NCBI GenBank assembly: GCA_023413185.1
Contig: JAEZQD010000014.1
Coordinates: 1-12,219, forward strand
DNA: 12,219 nucleotides
Source: Bacillota bacterium
GTDB lineage: Bacteria; Bacillota; Clostridia; Oscillospirales; Ruminococcaceae
Direction of reading: 5' to 3'
The notes below the pieces were generated by a model, which was not told where the DNA came from, did no database searches, and saw only the letters and a list, made by a program, of their open reading frames with translations. Shown here one piece after another: positions 1 to 6,229 of the stretch. Position numbers and translations under genes: made by a program. The stretch's first letter is position 1. The number at the start of each line of letters is the position of its first letter.

Positions 1-162
1 ACCTCGCCTTTCCACCCTTACCAGCCGAAGCTGGCGGTATATCTCTGTTGCACTTTCCCTAGAGTCGCCTCCGGCGGCCGTTAGCCGTTATCCTTGCCCT
101 GTGGAGCTCGGACTTTCCTCACACGCGGTTTATAGCGCGCGCCACAGTCTGGTTTACTCGCA
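1..162 (-). ncRNA. rnpB: RNase P RNA, type A (5' part; 3' part beyond the window)
   Basis: This is the catalytic RNA of RNase P, which trims the 5' leader of pre-tRNAs. On the minus strand the conserved block GAGGAAAGTCCGAGCTC lies at 120-104. It is followed by the ACAGGGCAAGGATAACGGC-type segment, the GGGAAAGTGCAACAGAGA segment, and a stem ending in GGTAAGGGTGGAAAGGCG. This arrangement is that of the type A (ancestral) RNA, not the Bacillus type B. The 5' end is inferred from the promoter just upstream (start near 162). The 3' half, including the conserved ACAGAA-type region, lies outside the window. Identification rests on recognition of conserved core sequence; no covariance search was possible. 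Confidence 0.95.
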
Positions 163-168
163 CTAAGT

Positions 169-197
169 ATTGTAACGTTAATTGGGCGGCTTGTCAA
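169..197 (-). promoter_or_regulatory. Promoter of rnpB (sigma-70/A type)
   Basis: Read on the minus strand there is TTGACA (197-192), a spacer of exactly 17 bases, and TACAAT (174-169). This predicts a start near 162, a few bases before the RNase P RNA core. A perfect -35 with 5/6 in the -10 fits a strongly expressed housekeeping RNA. The -35 abuts and partly overlaps the T-rich tail of the upstream gene's terminator, so termination and initiation are packed into about 40 bases. Confidence 0.88.
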
Positions 198-236
198 ACA
201 AAAAGCACCGGAAGAATGTTTTCCATCCTCCGGCGC
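196..236 (-). terminator. Intrinsic terminator of the TM2 gene
   Basis: On the minus strand GCGCCGGAGGATG pairs with CATTCTTCCGGTGC around a GAAAA-type loop (two G-U pairs, one bulge). TTTTTGTTTG follows. It sits about 34 bases after the stop codon of the TM2 gene and separates it from rnpB. Confidence 0.85.
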
Positions 237-269
237 CTTGTGTTTATTTTAACTCGTGTGTTGCGCAAA

Positions 270-686
270 TTATTCCTTAAGCGGAATACCCTTAGCGTCT
301 ACGTTCATGCTGCCTGTAAGAATCATAATGCCCTCGATCAGACCCCAAATAGCCGATACGGGAGAAAGTATAAAGCAGGAAAGCACCGAGATAAGCAGCT
401 GCGCAAGTGCCTTGCCGGTAAAGCCGAGGTAGAAGTTATGTACGCCGGCAAAGCCAAGGAAAATACCCAAAAGGCCCGCAACGAGTTTGCTCTTTTGCTC
501 TGTTCCCGTGGGAGCCATCGGCTGACCGGAAAGCTGATAGCCGCACTTTACGCACACGACAGCAAGCGGATCGCACTGTTGTGAGCAGTTGGGGCAAAAG
601 CCTGAGCCTCCGCCCACAGAAGCGCCACATTGTGTGCAAACACTCGCACCCTGAAACAGTTCATTGCCGCAGTTTTTGCAATACAT
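270..686 (-). CDS. Zinc-ribbon and TM2 domain membrane protein
   Basis: This is a 138-residue protein of unknown cellular role. The N-terminal third is cytosolic-looking and cysteine-rich, with four CxxC knuckles (C3/C6, C17/C20, C31/C34, C45/C48), which suggests two zinc ribbons in tandem. A short linker leads into a TM2 domain at about residues 66-128: a first hydrophobic helix carrying the GVHNFYLG motif (81-88) and a second helix (SAIWGLIEGIMIL). The TM2 family is a two-helix hairpin found in many bacteria, often fused to such zinc ribbons. The start is the only reasonable ATG; the upstream GGGTGATGG is a modest ribosome binding site close to a small hairpin. The gene is monocistronic between its own promoter and terminator. 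The family call is secure; no substrate or partner can be named. Confidence 0.9.
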   Translation of the reverse strand: MYCKNCGNELFQGASVCTQCGASVGGGSGFCPNCSQQCDPLAVVCVKCGYQLSGQPMAPTGTEQKSKLVAGLLGIFLGFAGVHNFYLGFTGKALAQLLISVLSCFILSPVSAIWGLIEGIMILTGSMNVDAKGIPLKE

Positions 687-825
687 GATCCATCACCCAT
701 TCCGCCGCTGTGCTGCGGCATTTGTATTTTTATCAGAACAAGGGCTTGTCATCGCACAGTAGCTGACAGCCCTCCGCACTAAGAGTACCCATAACAAATT
801 ACAGCTACCATCCGTGCATTTTATG
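687..825 (-). promoter_or_regulatory. Candidate structured 5' leader of the TM2 gene
   Basis: This is a 139-nt untranslated leader between the inferred start (near 825) and the ATG. In RNA sense, GTAGCTG (808-802) can pair with CAGCTAC (765-759), extended by GCAC (817-814) with GTGC (757-754). Overlapping this, AGGGCTGTCA (773-764) pairs with TGACAAGCCCT (751-741), and its loop contains most of the first stem's 3' arm. A third hairpin, GCCGC-AGCACA-GCGGC (719-704), stands directly before the ribosome binding site. Its loop GCACA can pair with the CTGTGC segment (760-755). Nested, partly exclusive pairings next to a start codon suggest a riboswitch-like or attenuating element. I recognise no known class. 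Confidence 0.45.
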
Positions 826-831
826 ATTTGA

Positions 832-860
832 ATTATAGCACATTAAACCCCCAATATCAA
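832..860 (-). promoter_or_regulatory. Promoter of the TM2 gene
   Basis: On the minus strand: TTGATA (860-855), 17-base spacer, TATAAT (837-832). The predicted start is near 825, giving a leader of about 139 nt. Confidence 0.8.
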
Positions 861-1044
861 TATCGCCGGTAAAAAGTTTGCCATATATTTATGTGCGATT
901 TTTGGCTCGATCACTGCTGTTTTGCAGGATTTATAATCAAATCATGCAGTTTCTACTCGGTTACAGTTGTGTCAAATATTAGTTTTTTAATTCTATATTT
1001 ACCATTAATCGTAATTTAAAGTTAAAAAAAGTTAAATGATATTC
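861..1044. other. AT-rich intergenic spacer between divergent promoters
   Basis: No gene is seen. At 932-945 the plus strand reads TATAATCAAATCAT, nearly the same as the -10 and start region of the TM2 promoter on the other strand (TATAATTCAAATCAT, 837-823). There is no acceptable -35 in front of it. The last 30 bases (A/T tracts with GTTAAA repeated at 1021 and 1031) lie just upstream of the gdhA -35 and could act as an UP element. Confidence 0.4.
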
Positions 1045-1073
1045 TTGCAAATGGTCAGCAAAACAATTATACT
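1045..1073 (+). promoter_or_regulatory. Promoter of gdhA
   Basis: TTGCAA (1045-1050), 17-base spacer, TATACT (1068-1073). A/T tracts lie immediately upstream. The start would be near 1080, giving a leader of about 180 nt. Confidence 0.75.
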
Positions 1074-1137
1074 AAAATTCGGGTTAAGTTTGTAAAACGT
1101 AAAAATCGTAAGTCAAATACTTTGTAAAAGGCTTTGC

Positions 1138-1228
1138 TTAAGGTTTTTCCTTGATGAGGAGAGACCGATGAAGTCCGACTGGTAATCATCACACCATGTC
1201 GGGTACGCATGAAGGTCGTATCGTCTTA
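1138..1228 (+). promoter_or_regulatory. Candidate structured leader of gdhA mRNA
   Basis: The 180-nt leader holds a rod-like fold. GACC (1163-1166) pairs with GGTC (1214-1217), and ATG (1168-1170) with CAT (1208-1210). CCGAC (1175-1179) pairs with GTCGG (1198-1202), and TGGT (1180-1183) with ACCA (1193-1196), around a 9-nt loop and with one bulged T. Purine-rich internal loops (AAGT, GAA) separate the stems. A small AAGG-TTTTT-CCTT hairpin lies just 5' of it. No terminator stem with a T-tract follows, so control, if any, would be on translation or stability. It resembles no riboswitch class I can name. Confidence 0.35.
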
Positions 1229-1261
1229 CAAACAAGCTTAGTAAATATTGGGGGTAATAAA

Positions 1262-2611
1262 ATGTTTAAAAACGCGTATGTTCAGGGCGTGTACGACAAG
1301 GTCGCCGCTAGAAATGCGGGCGAGTCGGAGTTTTTGCAGGCTGTCAAAGAGGTTCTTGAATCGCTTGAGCCTGTTCTTGAAAAAAGACCCGACCTTGTTA
1401 AATCGGGAATCGCCGACAGAATCGTTGAACCGGAGCGGCTAATCTGTTTTCGTGTTTCTTGGGTGGACGACAGCGGCAAGGTACAGGTAAACCGCGGCTA
1501 CCGTGTTCAGTTTAACTCTGCCATTGGTCCATACAAGGGCGGTCTTCGCTTCCATCCTTCTGTAACGGCTTCCGTTATCAAGTTCCTTGGTTTTGAGCAG
1601 ATTTTCAAGAACAGCCTGACGGGGCTTCCCATTGGCGGCGGTAAGGGCGGCTCGGACTTTGACCCCAAGGGCAAGTCGGACGGAGAGGTTATGCGCTTTT
1701 GCCAGAGCTTTATGACCGAGCTTTCTAAGCACATCGGCGCAGACACCGACGTGCCCGCAGGTGACATCGGCGTAGGCGGACGCGAGATTGGCTTTATGTA
1801 CGGTCAGTACAAGCGTCTTCGCAACGAGTTTACCGGCGTTCTGACCGGCAAGGGGCTCACATACGGCGGATCGCTTGCAAGAACCGAGGCCACCGGCTAT
1901 GGTCTTTTGTACTTCACCGACGAGATGATTCGCTGCATGAAGAACGAGACGATGAAGGGCAAGACCGTTGTCATCTCGGGTTCAGGCAACGTTGCCATCT
2001 ACGCGACCCAGAAGGCAACCGAGCTTGGAGCAACTGTGGTTGCGCTCTCCGACTCGGGCGGATACATCTACGACAAGAACGGCGTTAACCTTGATGTGGT
2101 AAAGCAGATTAAAGAGGTGGAGCGCGGTAGAATCTCCGAGTACCCCGCTCGTGTGCCCGGCTCTGAGTACCACGAGGGCTGCATGGGTATTTGGAATATC
2201 AAATGTGACATTGCCCTGCCCTGCGCGACCCAGAACGAGCTGGACGGCAAGGCTGCCGAGACACTGATTGCAAACGGCGTTATCGCGGTTGCCGAGGGCG
2301 CAAACATGCCCAGCACCCCCGAAGCGGTTGAGGCATTCTTAAAGGCGGGCGTTCTGTTTGGACCGGCAAAGGCAGCAAATGCAGGCGGCGTTGCTACCTC
2401 GGGTCTTGAGATGAGCCAGAACTCCATGCGTTACTCCTGGACGTTTGAGGAGGTTGACGCAAAGCTTAAGGGTATTATGGAGAACATCTTCCATCATTCG
2501 TTTGATGCTGCAGCCGAATACGGCTTTAAGGACAATCTGGTGGCGGGCGCTAATATCGCCGGTTTCTTAAAGGTTGCCGAGGCCATGAAGGCACAGGGCA
2601 TCGCGTACTAG
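1262..2611 (+). CDS. gdhA: Glutamate dehydrogenase, hexameric, probably NADP-specific
   Basis: Catalyses reversible reductive amination of 2-oxoglutarate with ammonium to glutamate, joining nitrogen assimilation to the TCA pool; cytosolic. The 449 residues equal the usual length of the roughly 50-kDa hexameric class. Substrate-domain motifs are YKGGLRFHP (91-99), PIGGGKGG with the catalytic lysine K128, and PAGDIG with the catalytic aspartate D168. The Rossmann part begins at VVISGSGNVAIYA (236-248). After the second strand it reads SDSGG, the pattern of NADP enzymes such as E. coli GdhA, rather than the SGPDG of the NAD enzyme of Clostridium symbiosum. NADP preference is therefore an inference from one loop. 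The start ATG at 1262 follows GGGGG seven bases upstream and matches the family N-terminus. An in-frame ATG at 1196 would add 22 foreign residues. The gene is monocistronic. Confidence 0.96.
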   Translation: MFKNAYVQGVYDKVAARNAGESEFLQAVKEVLESLEPVLEKRPDLVKSGIADRIVEPERLICFRVSWVDDSGKVQVNRGYRVQFNSAIGPYKGGLRFHPSVTASVIKFLGFEQIFKNSLTGLPIGGGKGGSDFDPKGKSDGEVMRFCQSFMTELSKHIGADTDVPAGDIGVGGREIGFMYGQYKRLRNEFTGVLTGKGLTYGGSLARTEATGYGLLYFTDEMIRCMKNETMKGKTVVISGSGNVAIYATQKATELGATVVALSDSGGYIYDKNGVNLDVVKQIKEVERGRISEYPARVPGSEYHEGCMGIWNIKCDIALPCATQNELDGKAAETLIANGVIAVAEGANMPSTPEAVEAFLKAGVLFGPAKAANAGGVATSGLEMSQNSMRYSWTFEEVDAKLKGIMENIFHHSFDAAAEYGFKDNLVAGANIAGFLKVAEAMKAQGIAY

Positions 2612-2627
2612 AGCCACAACAAACAGC

Positions 2628-2668
2628 AAAACGGCGGCTTTGGGTAAAACCCAAAGTCGCCGTTTTTA
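2628..2668. terminator. Bidirectional terminator between gdhA and rnr
   Basis: AAACGGCGGCTTTGGGT pairs with ACCCAAAGTCGCCGTTT around a tiny loop (about 17 pairs, one G-T). It is flanked by T-runs on the plus side (CGTTTTTATT) and by TTTTGCTGTTTG on the minus side. It serves both convergent genes, 17 bases after the gdhA stop and 16 bases beyond the rnr stop. Confidence 0.93.
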
Positions 2669-2683
2669 TTAAAGTCGGTAGGA

Positions 2684-4798
2684 TTACGGTTCAATTACTG
2701 TTGCAAAATCAAAATCGACGTTGCCCTGCGCAACATTAACACCTGAAACAATGACGGAAATCGTATCGCCAACCCGCAGGCGGCGACCGCTCGCAAGTTC
2801 CGTAAACTGCATGCGCCCGTCATACTCGTAATTGCCCGGCGGAAAACGATCGACATGAATGAGACCCTCGGCGGTGTTTGCAAGCTCCACATAGATTCCG
2901 TGCTGCGCCGCAGAGGAGATGACGCCGATAAACTGCTCGCCGATATGCCTGCGCATATATTCCGCCTTGTAGCAATCGTTGCAGCCGCGCTCGGCCGTCA
3001 TGGCGCGCAGCTCGCTGTTGCTGGAGGATAGGCTCGCAGACTTGACATAACGGAAATACCGTTTTTCAATATCGGCGGACGCATAGCCAGCAGTATGCGC
3101 GCTTAGTATGCGGTGGATGGCAAGGTCGGGATAACGCCGGATGGGGGATGTAAAGTGCGCGTAGTTTTCAAGAACCAGCCCAAAATGCCCTATCGGTTCT
3201 TCGCTGTAACGCGCCTTTGCCATTGAACGCAGCACCTGGTTGTGCACAATGCGCTTGATTGGCTGGTCGTCTACCCGCTTGAGCACCTCCGCAAGCGCCT
3301 TGGGGGAAACGCTCGTGCCCATTTTAGGCACATTGACGCCGAGCAGACCCAGCGTCTGCATCAGTGCGTCTATCTTTTCGGGCGCAGGACTTTCGTGCAC
3401 ACGGTAAACAAAGGGCAGCTTTTGCTGCTGGGCGAGGGTTGCCGCCGCTTCGTTTGCGCACAGCATAAACTCCTCAATCAGTTCCTCTGCAAAGCCGCGA
3501 GTGCGAGGCTCAAGCCCAACCGCTGTACCATCCTCACCGATAATGATCTTGGTTTCGGTGGTCTCTAGCTCGGGTACGCCCCGCAGCGCGCCCTGACGCA
3601 TGCGCAAAACGGCAAGCTCCTTCATTGCGGGCAGGCTTGCGAGAACGGGCTCATACTTTTCTTTTAGCTTATCGTCCGCCGTGTTATCAAACAAGCGGTT
3701 GATTTCGCTGTATACGCCCTTTACACGGGAGCGGATGATTGTTTTGGCAAAGCGAAACTGCTTCATCACACCCGATTTATCCATCTCCATCAAACAGGAG
3801 AATGCAAGACGGTCCTCTTTCTCGTTAAGCGAGCAGATGCCGTTTGACAGCTCCTTGGGCAGCATTGGCACCACACGGTCGGCGTAATAAACCGACGTAC
3901 CGCGCTCAAACGCCTCGTCATCGAGCGGCGAGTCTTCGGTTACATAGTGTGAAACATCCGCGATGTGAACGCTTAAAGTAAACCCGTGTGCGGTTCGCTG
4001 TACCATTACCGCATCGTCAATGTCCTTTGTGTCGGCGCCGTCTATCGTAAAGATCGGCTCATCACGCAGGTCAAGGCGGGATGCGATGTCTTGCTCGCTT
4101 ATCTGCGTTTGCGCAACCTCTCTCGCTTGCGCGAGAACCGTTTCGGGGAAGTCAATCGTTATCGCGTTTTCGGACAGTACTGCAAGCGCACATGCAGCCG
4201 CCGTATCGCTGCTGCCAAACACCGTTTCTACCTTGCCGCGGTGCTCGGAATGACGCGCGCCGCGAAAGACGATGGAGATACCCACCTTATCCCTTTCCCT
4301 CGCATCGCCCGCACCACCCTTTACAATGCGAATGCCAATATTTGGCATAGAGTCGGGGTACACAAAATTGCCGTCCTTCTCCTGACGGAACACGCCGCTG
4401 AGCAAACCGTTGCCCTCAGACACGACGCGGTACACCTCCGCCTCGGGGGATTCCCCGCGGGACTGCATGGGCTTAAGGAGTACGCCGTCACCCACAAGCG
4501 CTCCCATAAAGGCACGCCCGGGAACAAAATAATCGGTTTGATTATCGAGTTCGCGCGCAAAGCCAAACCGCCCTGAGAGCTTGACGATGGTGGCCGGTAT
4601 CAGCCCAAGCTTGCTCGAGAGCGCAATCTTATCCTTTTTTTCGATAATCTCGCCGCTTTGAATCATTGCGTCCAGTTGATCGTTAAAACGCTTCACATCA
4701 CTTTTTGCAATGCCAATTCGCTTAGCGAGCTCCATGCGCGGAATAAAGCTTTTGAGCTTGGATAATCCCTTAATAATTGAGGTTTTTATAAAATACAC
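2684..4798 (-). CDS. rnr: Ribonuclease R (3'-5' exoribonuclease, RNase II family)
   Basis: Hydrolytic 3'-5' exonuclease that degrades structured RNA and helps tmRNA-dependent mRNA decay. Domains in order: short winged helix (1-60), two OB cold-shock domains (about 65-200), RNB catalytic domain (about 240-570) and S1 domain (about 625-700). The RNB motif TIDGADTKDIDDAV carries the metal-binding aspartates D253, D259, D261 and D262; HFTSPIRRYPDL is also present. The family's usual lysine-rich C-terminal tail is missing. The outer start is GTG at 4798, with a stop four codons before it. That GTG lies inside the ribosome binding site AAGGAAGTG (4804-4796); six bases later comes in-frame ATA (4789-4787), a better-spaced start that would yield 701 residues. 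secG lies upstream, as in many Firmicutes, but smpB does not follow. Confidence 0.96.
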   Translation of the reverse strand: MYFIKTSIIKGLSKLKSFIPRMELAKRIGIAKSDVKRFNDQLDAMIQSGEIIEKKDKIALSSKLGLIPATIVKLSGRFGFARELDNQTDYFVPGRAFMGALVGDGVLLKPMQSRGESPEAEVYRVVSEGNGLLSGVFRQEKDGNFVYPDSMPNIGIRIVKGGAGDARERDKVGISIVFRGARHSEHRGKVETVFGSSDTAAACALAVLSENAITIDFPETVLAQAREVAQTQISEQDIASRLDLRDEPIFTIDGADTKDIDDAVMVQRTAHGFTLSVHIADVSHYVTEDSPLDDEAFERGTSVYYADRVVPMLPKELSNGICSLNEKEDRLAFSCLMEMDKSGVMKQFRFAKTIIRSRVKGVYSEINRLFDNTADDKLKEKYEPVLASLPAMKELAVLRMRQGALRGVPELETTETKIIIGEDGTAVGLEPRTRGFAEELIEEFMLCANEAAATLAQQQKLPFVYRVHESPAPEKIDALMQTLGLLGVNVPKMGTSVSPKALAEVLKRVDDQPIKRIVHNQVLRSMAKARYSEEPIGHFGLVLENYAHFTSPIRRYPDLAIHRILSAHTAGYASADIEKRYFRYVKSASLSSSNSELRAMTAERGCNDCYKAEYMRRHIGEQFIGVISSAAQHGIYVELANTAEGLIHVDRFPPGNYEYDGRMQFTELASGRRLRVGDTISVIVSGVNVAQGNVDFDFATVIEP

Positions 4799-4939
4799 TT
4801 CCTTTTGTCAAATCACATTTTTGCTGTTCTGCCGACGGAAGACCCTAAAAACTCCGATTAAGTCTACCGGTTATAATATATTAATGTGTGCGGATGACCC
4901 AGTTATGCGTCAATATGCACCCAGAAAACCTTCTGATAA

Positions 4940-4970
4940 CAAAACACAAGCCCTGCGAACATCGCAGAGC
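4940..4970 (-). terminator. Intrinsic terminator after secG
   Basis: On the minus strand GCTCTGCGA-TGT-TCGCAGGGC (one G-U pair) is followed by TTGTGTTTTG. It lies 35 bases after the secG stop and about 140 bases before the rnr start. secG and rnr are therefore only partly co-transcribed, or rnr has its own promoter. An AT-rich stretch with TATATTATAA at about 4873-4882 could hold a -10, but no good -35 is seen. Confidence 0.75.
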
Positions 4971-5004
4971 TTTCGTTTACCGATATTCTTCAGCGGTATA
5001 CAGC

Positions 5005-5259
5005 CTACTTAATAAAGATAAGGCTGATATTTACCGCAAGCACAAGCACAAAGAACACAATCGCAACAACCTTGGTCCAGCGACCCAGAACGACATCAAG
5101 TGTTCTGCCACGGTTTTTACCGAGGTAAGAATCGCTGCTGGAACCGCCCATGATTGCGCTCATTCCGTCTGACTTGTCATCCTTCACCAGTACAAGTAAA
5201 GTTAACAGTATGCTTGCGAGAATTAATAGGATCGCGCCCGCAATTTCAATTCCGCCCAA
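5005..5259 (-). CDS. secG: Preprotein translocase subunit SecG
   Basis: Small third subunit of the SecYEG channel in the cytoplasmic membrane; it supports the SecA-driven translocation cycle. It has 84 residues, within the normal 70-110 range, and two hydrophobic helices (about 4-25 and 60-83). These are joined by a polar loop containing DDKSDGMSAIMGGSSSDSYLG, the glycine/serine-rich loop typical of the family. The start is TTG, backed by a strong GGAGGTG seven bases before it; no ATG in the right place competes. The order secG then rnr on one strand is a classical Firmicutes arrangement, although a terminator separates the two here. It has its own promoter at 5323-5351. Confidence 0.93.
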   Translation of the reverse strand: MGGIEIAGAILLILASILLTLLVLVKDDKSDGMSAIMGGSSSDSYLGKNRGRTLDVVLGRWTKVVAIVFFVLVLAVNISLIFIK

Positions 5260-5322
5260 CGAAAGGCACCTCCGATATTGTTAATAAGACAGGCATAACA
5301 CCAGTCAAAAACATCTTCGATT

Positions 5323-5351
5323 ATGATATCACAACCATGCCAAATTTGCAA
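5323..5351 (-). promoter_or_regulatory. Promoter of secG
   Basis: On the minus strand: TTGCAA (5351-5346), 17-base spacer, TATCAT (5328-5323). The start would be near 5316, with a leader of about 57 nt. The stretch from 5352 to 5451 upstream holds no gene or clear signal. Confidence 0.7.
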
Positions 5352-5451
5352 GTTTTTTTACCTTTCCCCACACAAGTTTTTGCGTTTGGGCGGTTTGATT
5401 GCATGATTTCAGGTTTTTGTAGATTTTTGCAGCTCTTAAACAAAACACTTT

Positions 5452-5478
5452 TCATTTGATCGTAACTATGCTATACTA
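5452..5478 (+). promoter_or_regulatory. Probable promoter of the tRNA-Arg transcript
   Basis: TTTTCA, about 17 bases, then TATACT ending at 5478. The -10 is good and the -35 weak (4/6). The start would be near 5485, some 140 bases before the mature tRNA, so the primary transcript would open with the inverted repeat at 5488-5558. A second, weaker initiation site nearer the tRNA (around TATTTT at 5581) cannot be excluded. Confidence 0.5.
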
Positions 5479-5487
5479 ATCTTCGTT

Positions 5488-5558
5488 AGAAATGTAGACA
5501 AAAAATCTTCGCAAAACCGCATAAATCAAAGCTTTTGCTCGATTTTTTGTACATTTCT
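5488..5558. repeat. Long inverted repeat in the tRNA-Arg leader
   Basis: Left arm AGAAATGTAGACAAAAAATC (5488-5507) is the reverse complement of the right arm GATTTTTTGTACATTTCT (5541-5558) except for a 2-base insertion (GA). Inside it, GCAAAA (5511-5516) pairs with TTTTGC (5533-5538). The whole 71-bp unit can fold into one long hairpin. It begins at the inferred transcription start of the tRNA unit. It has no separate T-tract after the stem, so an ordinary terminator is unlikely. Confidence 0.75.
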
Positions 5559-5624
5559 TAAACAAAGATAAGTATCATACTATTTTGTGCGTCAAGCCTT
5601 TTACACGGTTTGCGTTTATCATAT

Positions 5625-5701
5625 GCGCCTGTAGCTCAGCTGGATAGAGCGTTAGACTCCGACTCTAAAGGCCGCTGGTTCGAATCCAGTCGGGCGCACC
5701 A
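5625..5701 (+). tRNA. tRNA-Arg (anticodon CCG)
   Basis: Complete cloverleaf with encoded CCA. The acceptor GCGCCTG pairs with CGGGCGC (one T-G). D stem GCTC/GAGC, anticodon stem TTAGA/TCTAA, and loop CTCCGAC giving anticodon CCG, which reads CGG. T arm GCTGG-TTCGAAT-CCAGT; discriminator A. A strong terminator follows at once, so it is a single-tRNA unit. Confidence 0.97.
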
Positions 5702-5743
5702 AAAAGCATGGTTTCCCGTTTGAGGGGAGCTGTGCTTTTTTCA
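5702..5743 (+). terminator. Terminator of the tRNA-Arg unit
   Basis: AAAAAGCA and GGTTTCCC pair with GGGGAGCT and TGCTTTTTT around GTTTGA, followed by T6. It starts directly after the CCA end. The A-run on its left side would make it work for the convergent merR-type gene too, whose stop is 38 bases away. Confidence 0.9.
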
Positions 5744-5780
5744 TTCTAAAATGTGTGGTGCATAATATAATCCGCTACAC

Positions 5781-6197
5781 CTACACCGTTTGGGGCACTC
5801 GTATCACCTCTTGATTGATTGCTTCTTCTAGGCAATACTCTTCATACTGCTTTGTAAAATATGCGATTTTGTGAGAAACCCGCTCAAGGTGTTTGTTGGT
5901 TTCGGCTATGTGTTCTTCCACCTCTTTTTGGTGGGCTAACAGCATGGCGCATCGTGCCTTGAGGGTTTGAGGGCCTTGTGTGCTTAGATTCACAAAATCG
6001 CGAATCTGTTTGATGGACATGCCCGTGTTTTTTAAGCAGCAGATCAAACCGAGCCATTCCAGGTCGGCGTCCGTATATTGACGGATGCCGCTCTTGGTTC
6101 TTTTTATGTGGGGCAAAAGCCCCTCCTTCTCGTAATATCGCAGGACATGGGGGCTTAGATTAGTCATCTCAGCCACCGCTTTTACTGTGTAACCCAT
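5781..6197 (-). CDS. MerR-family transcriptional regulator, AdhR/NmlR-like
   Basis: A 138-residue DNA-binding activator/repressor. The winged helix-turn-helix spans 1-70 (YTVKAVAEMTNLSPHVLRYY, then the EKEGLLP wing and GIRQYTDADLEWL). A dimerising coiled coil follows at about 76-112, with a short tail and no ligand domain. Cysteines C53/C54 lie in LICCLKNTGM, where the AdhR and NmlR groups carry their single redox/electrophile-sensing cysteine (about position 52-54 in those proteins). This suggests thiol sensing of aldehydes or quinones; that is an inference. The start ATG at 6197 follows GGAGGTG by six bases. An upstream GTG at 6206 lies inside that binding site and is rejected. The gene is divergent from three aldo/keto reductases, whose promoter has MerR geometry. 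Its own promoter overlaps theirs, so autoregulation is likely. Confidence 0.93.
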   Translation of the reverse strand: MGYTVKAVAEMTNLSPHVLRYYEKEGLLPHIKRTKSGIRQYTDADLEWLGLICCLKNTGMSIKQIRDFVNLSTQGPQTLKARCAMLLAHQKEVEEHIAETNKHLERVSHKIAYFTKQYEEYCLEEAINQEVIRVPQTV

Positions 6198-6229
6198 ACC
6201 GGGCACCTCCGTGTATCGATAATTTGGTA

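Noticed and set aside
1138..1228. Hammerhead-type ribozyme suggested by TTGATGAGG and GATGAAG in the gdhA leader
   Set aside because: The core CTGATGA...GAA order with three proper stems and a cleavage triplet cannot be built.
1196..1261. In-frame ATG extending glutamate dehydrogenase by 22 residues
   Set aside because: The added residues do not fit the family N-terminus, there is no ribosome binding site, and the stretch lies in the leader hairpin. ATG 1262 has GGGGG at good distance.
3986..4576. Long open frame of 196 codons on the plus strand inside rnr
   Set aside because: It is antisense to a clearly coding RNase R, has no family features and no binding site; a shadow of biased codon use.
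5154..5459. Open frame of 101 codons on the plus strand over the secG promoter
   Set aside because: No binding site, low-complexity composition, and it runs over secG and its promoter.
6198..6206. GTG start three codons before the MerR-family ATG
   Set aside because: It lies inside the GGAGGTG binding site that serves the ATG at 6197.
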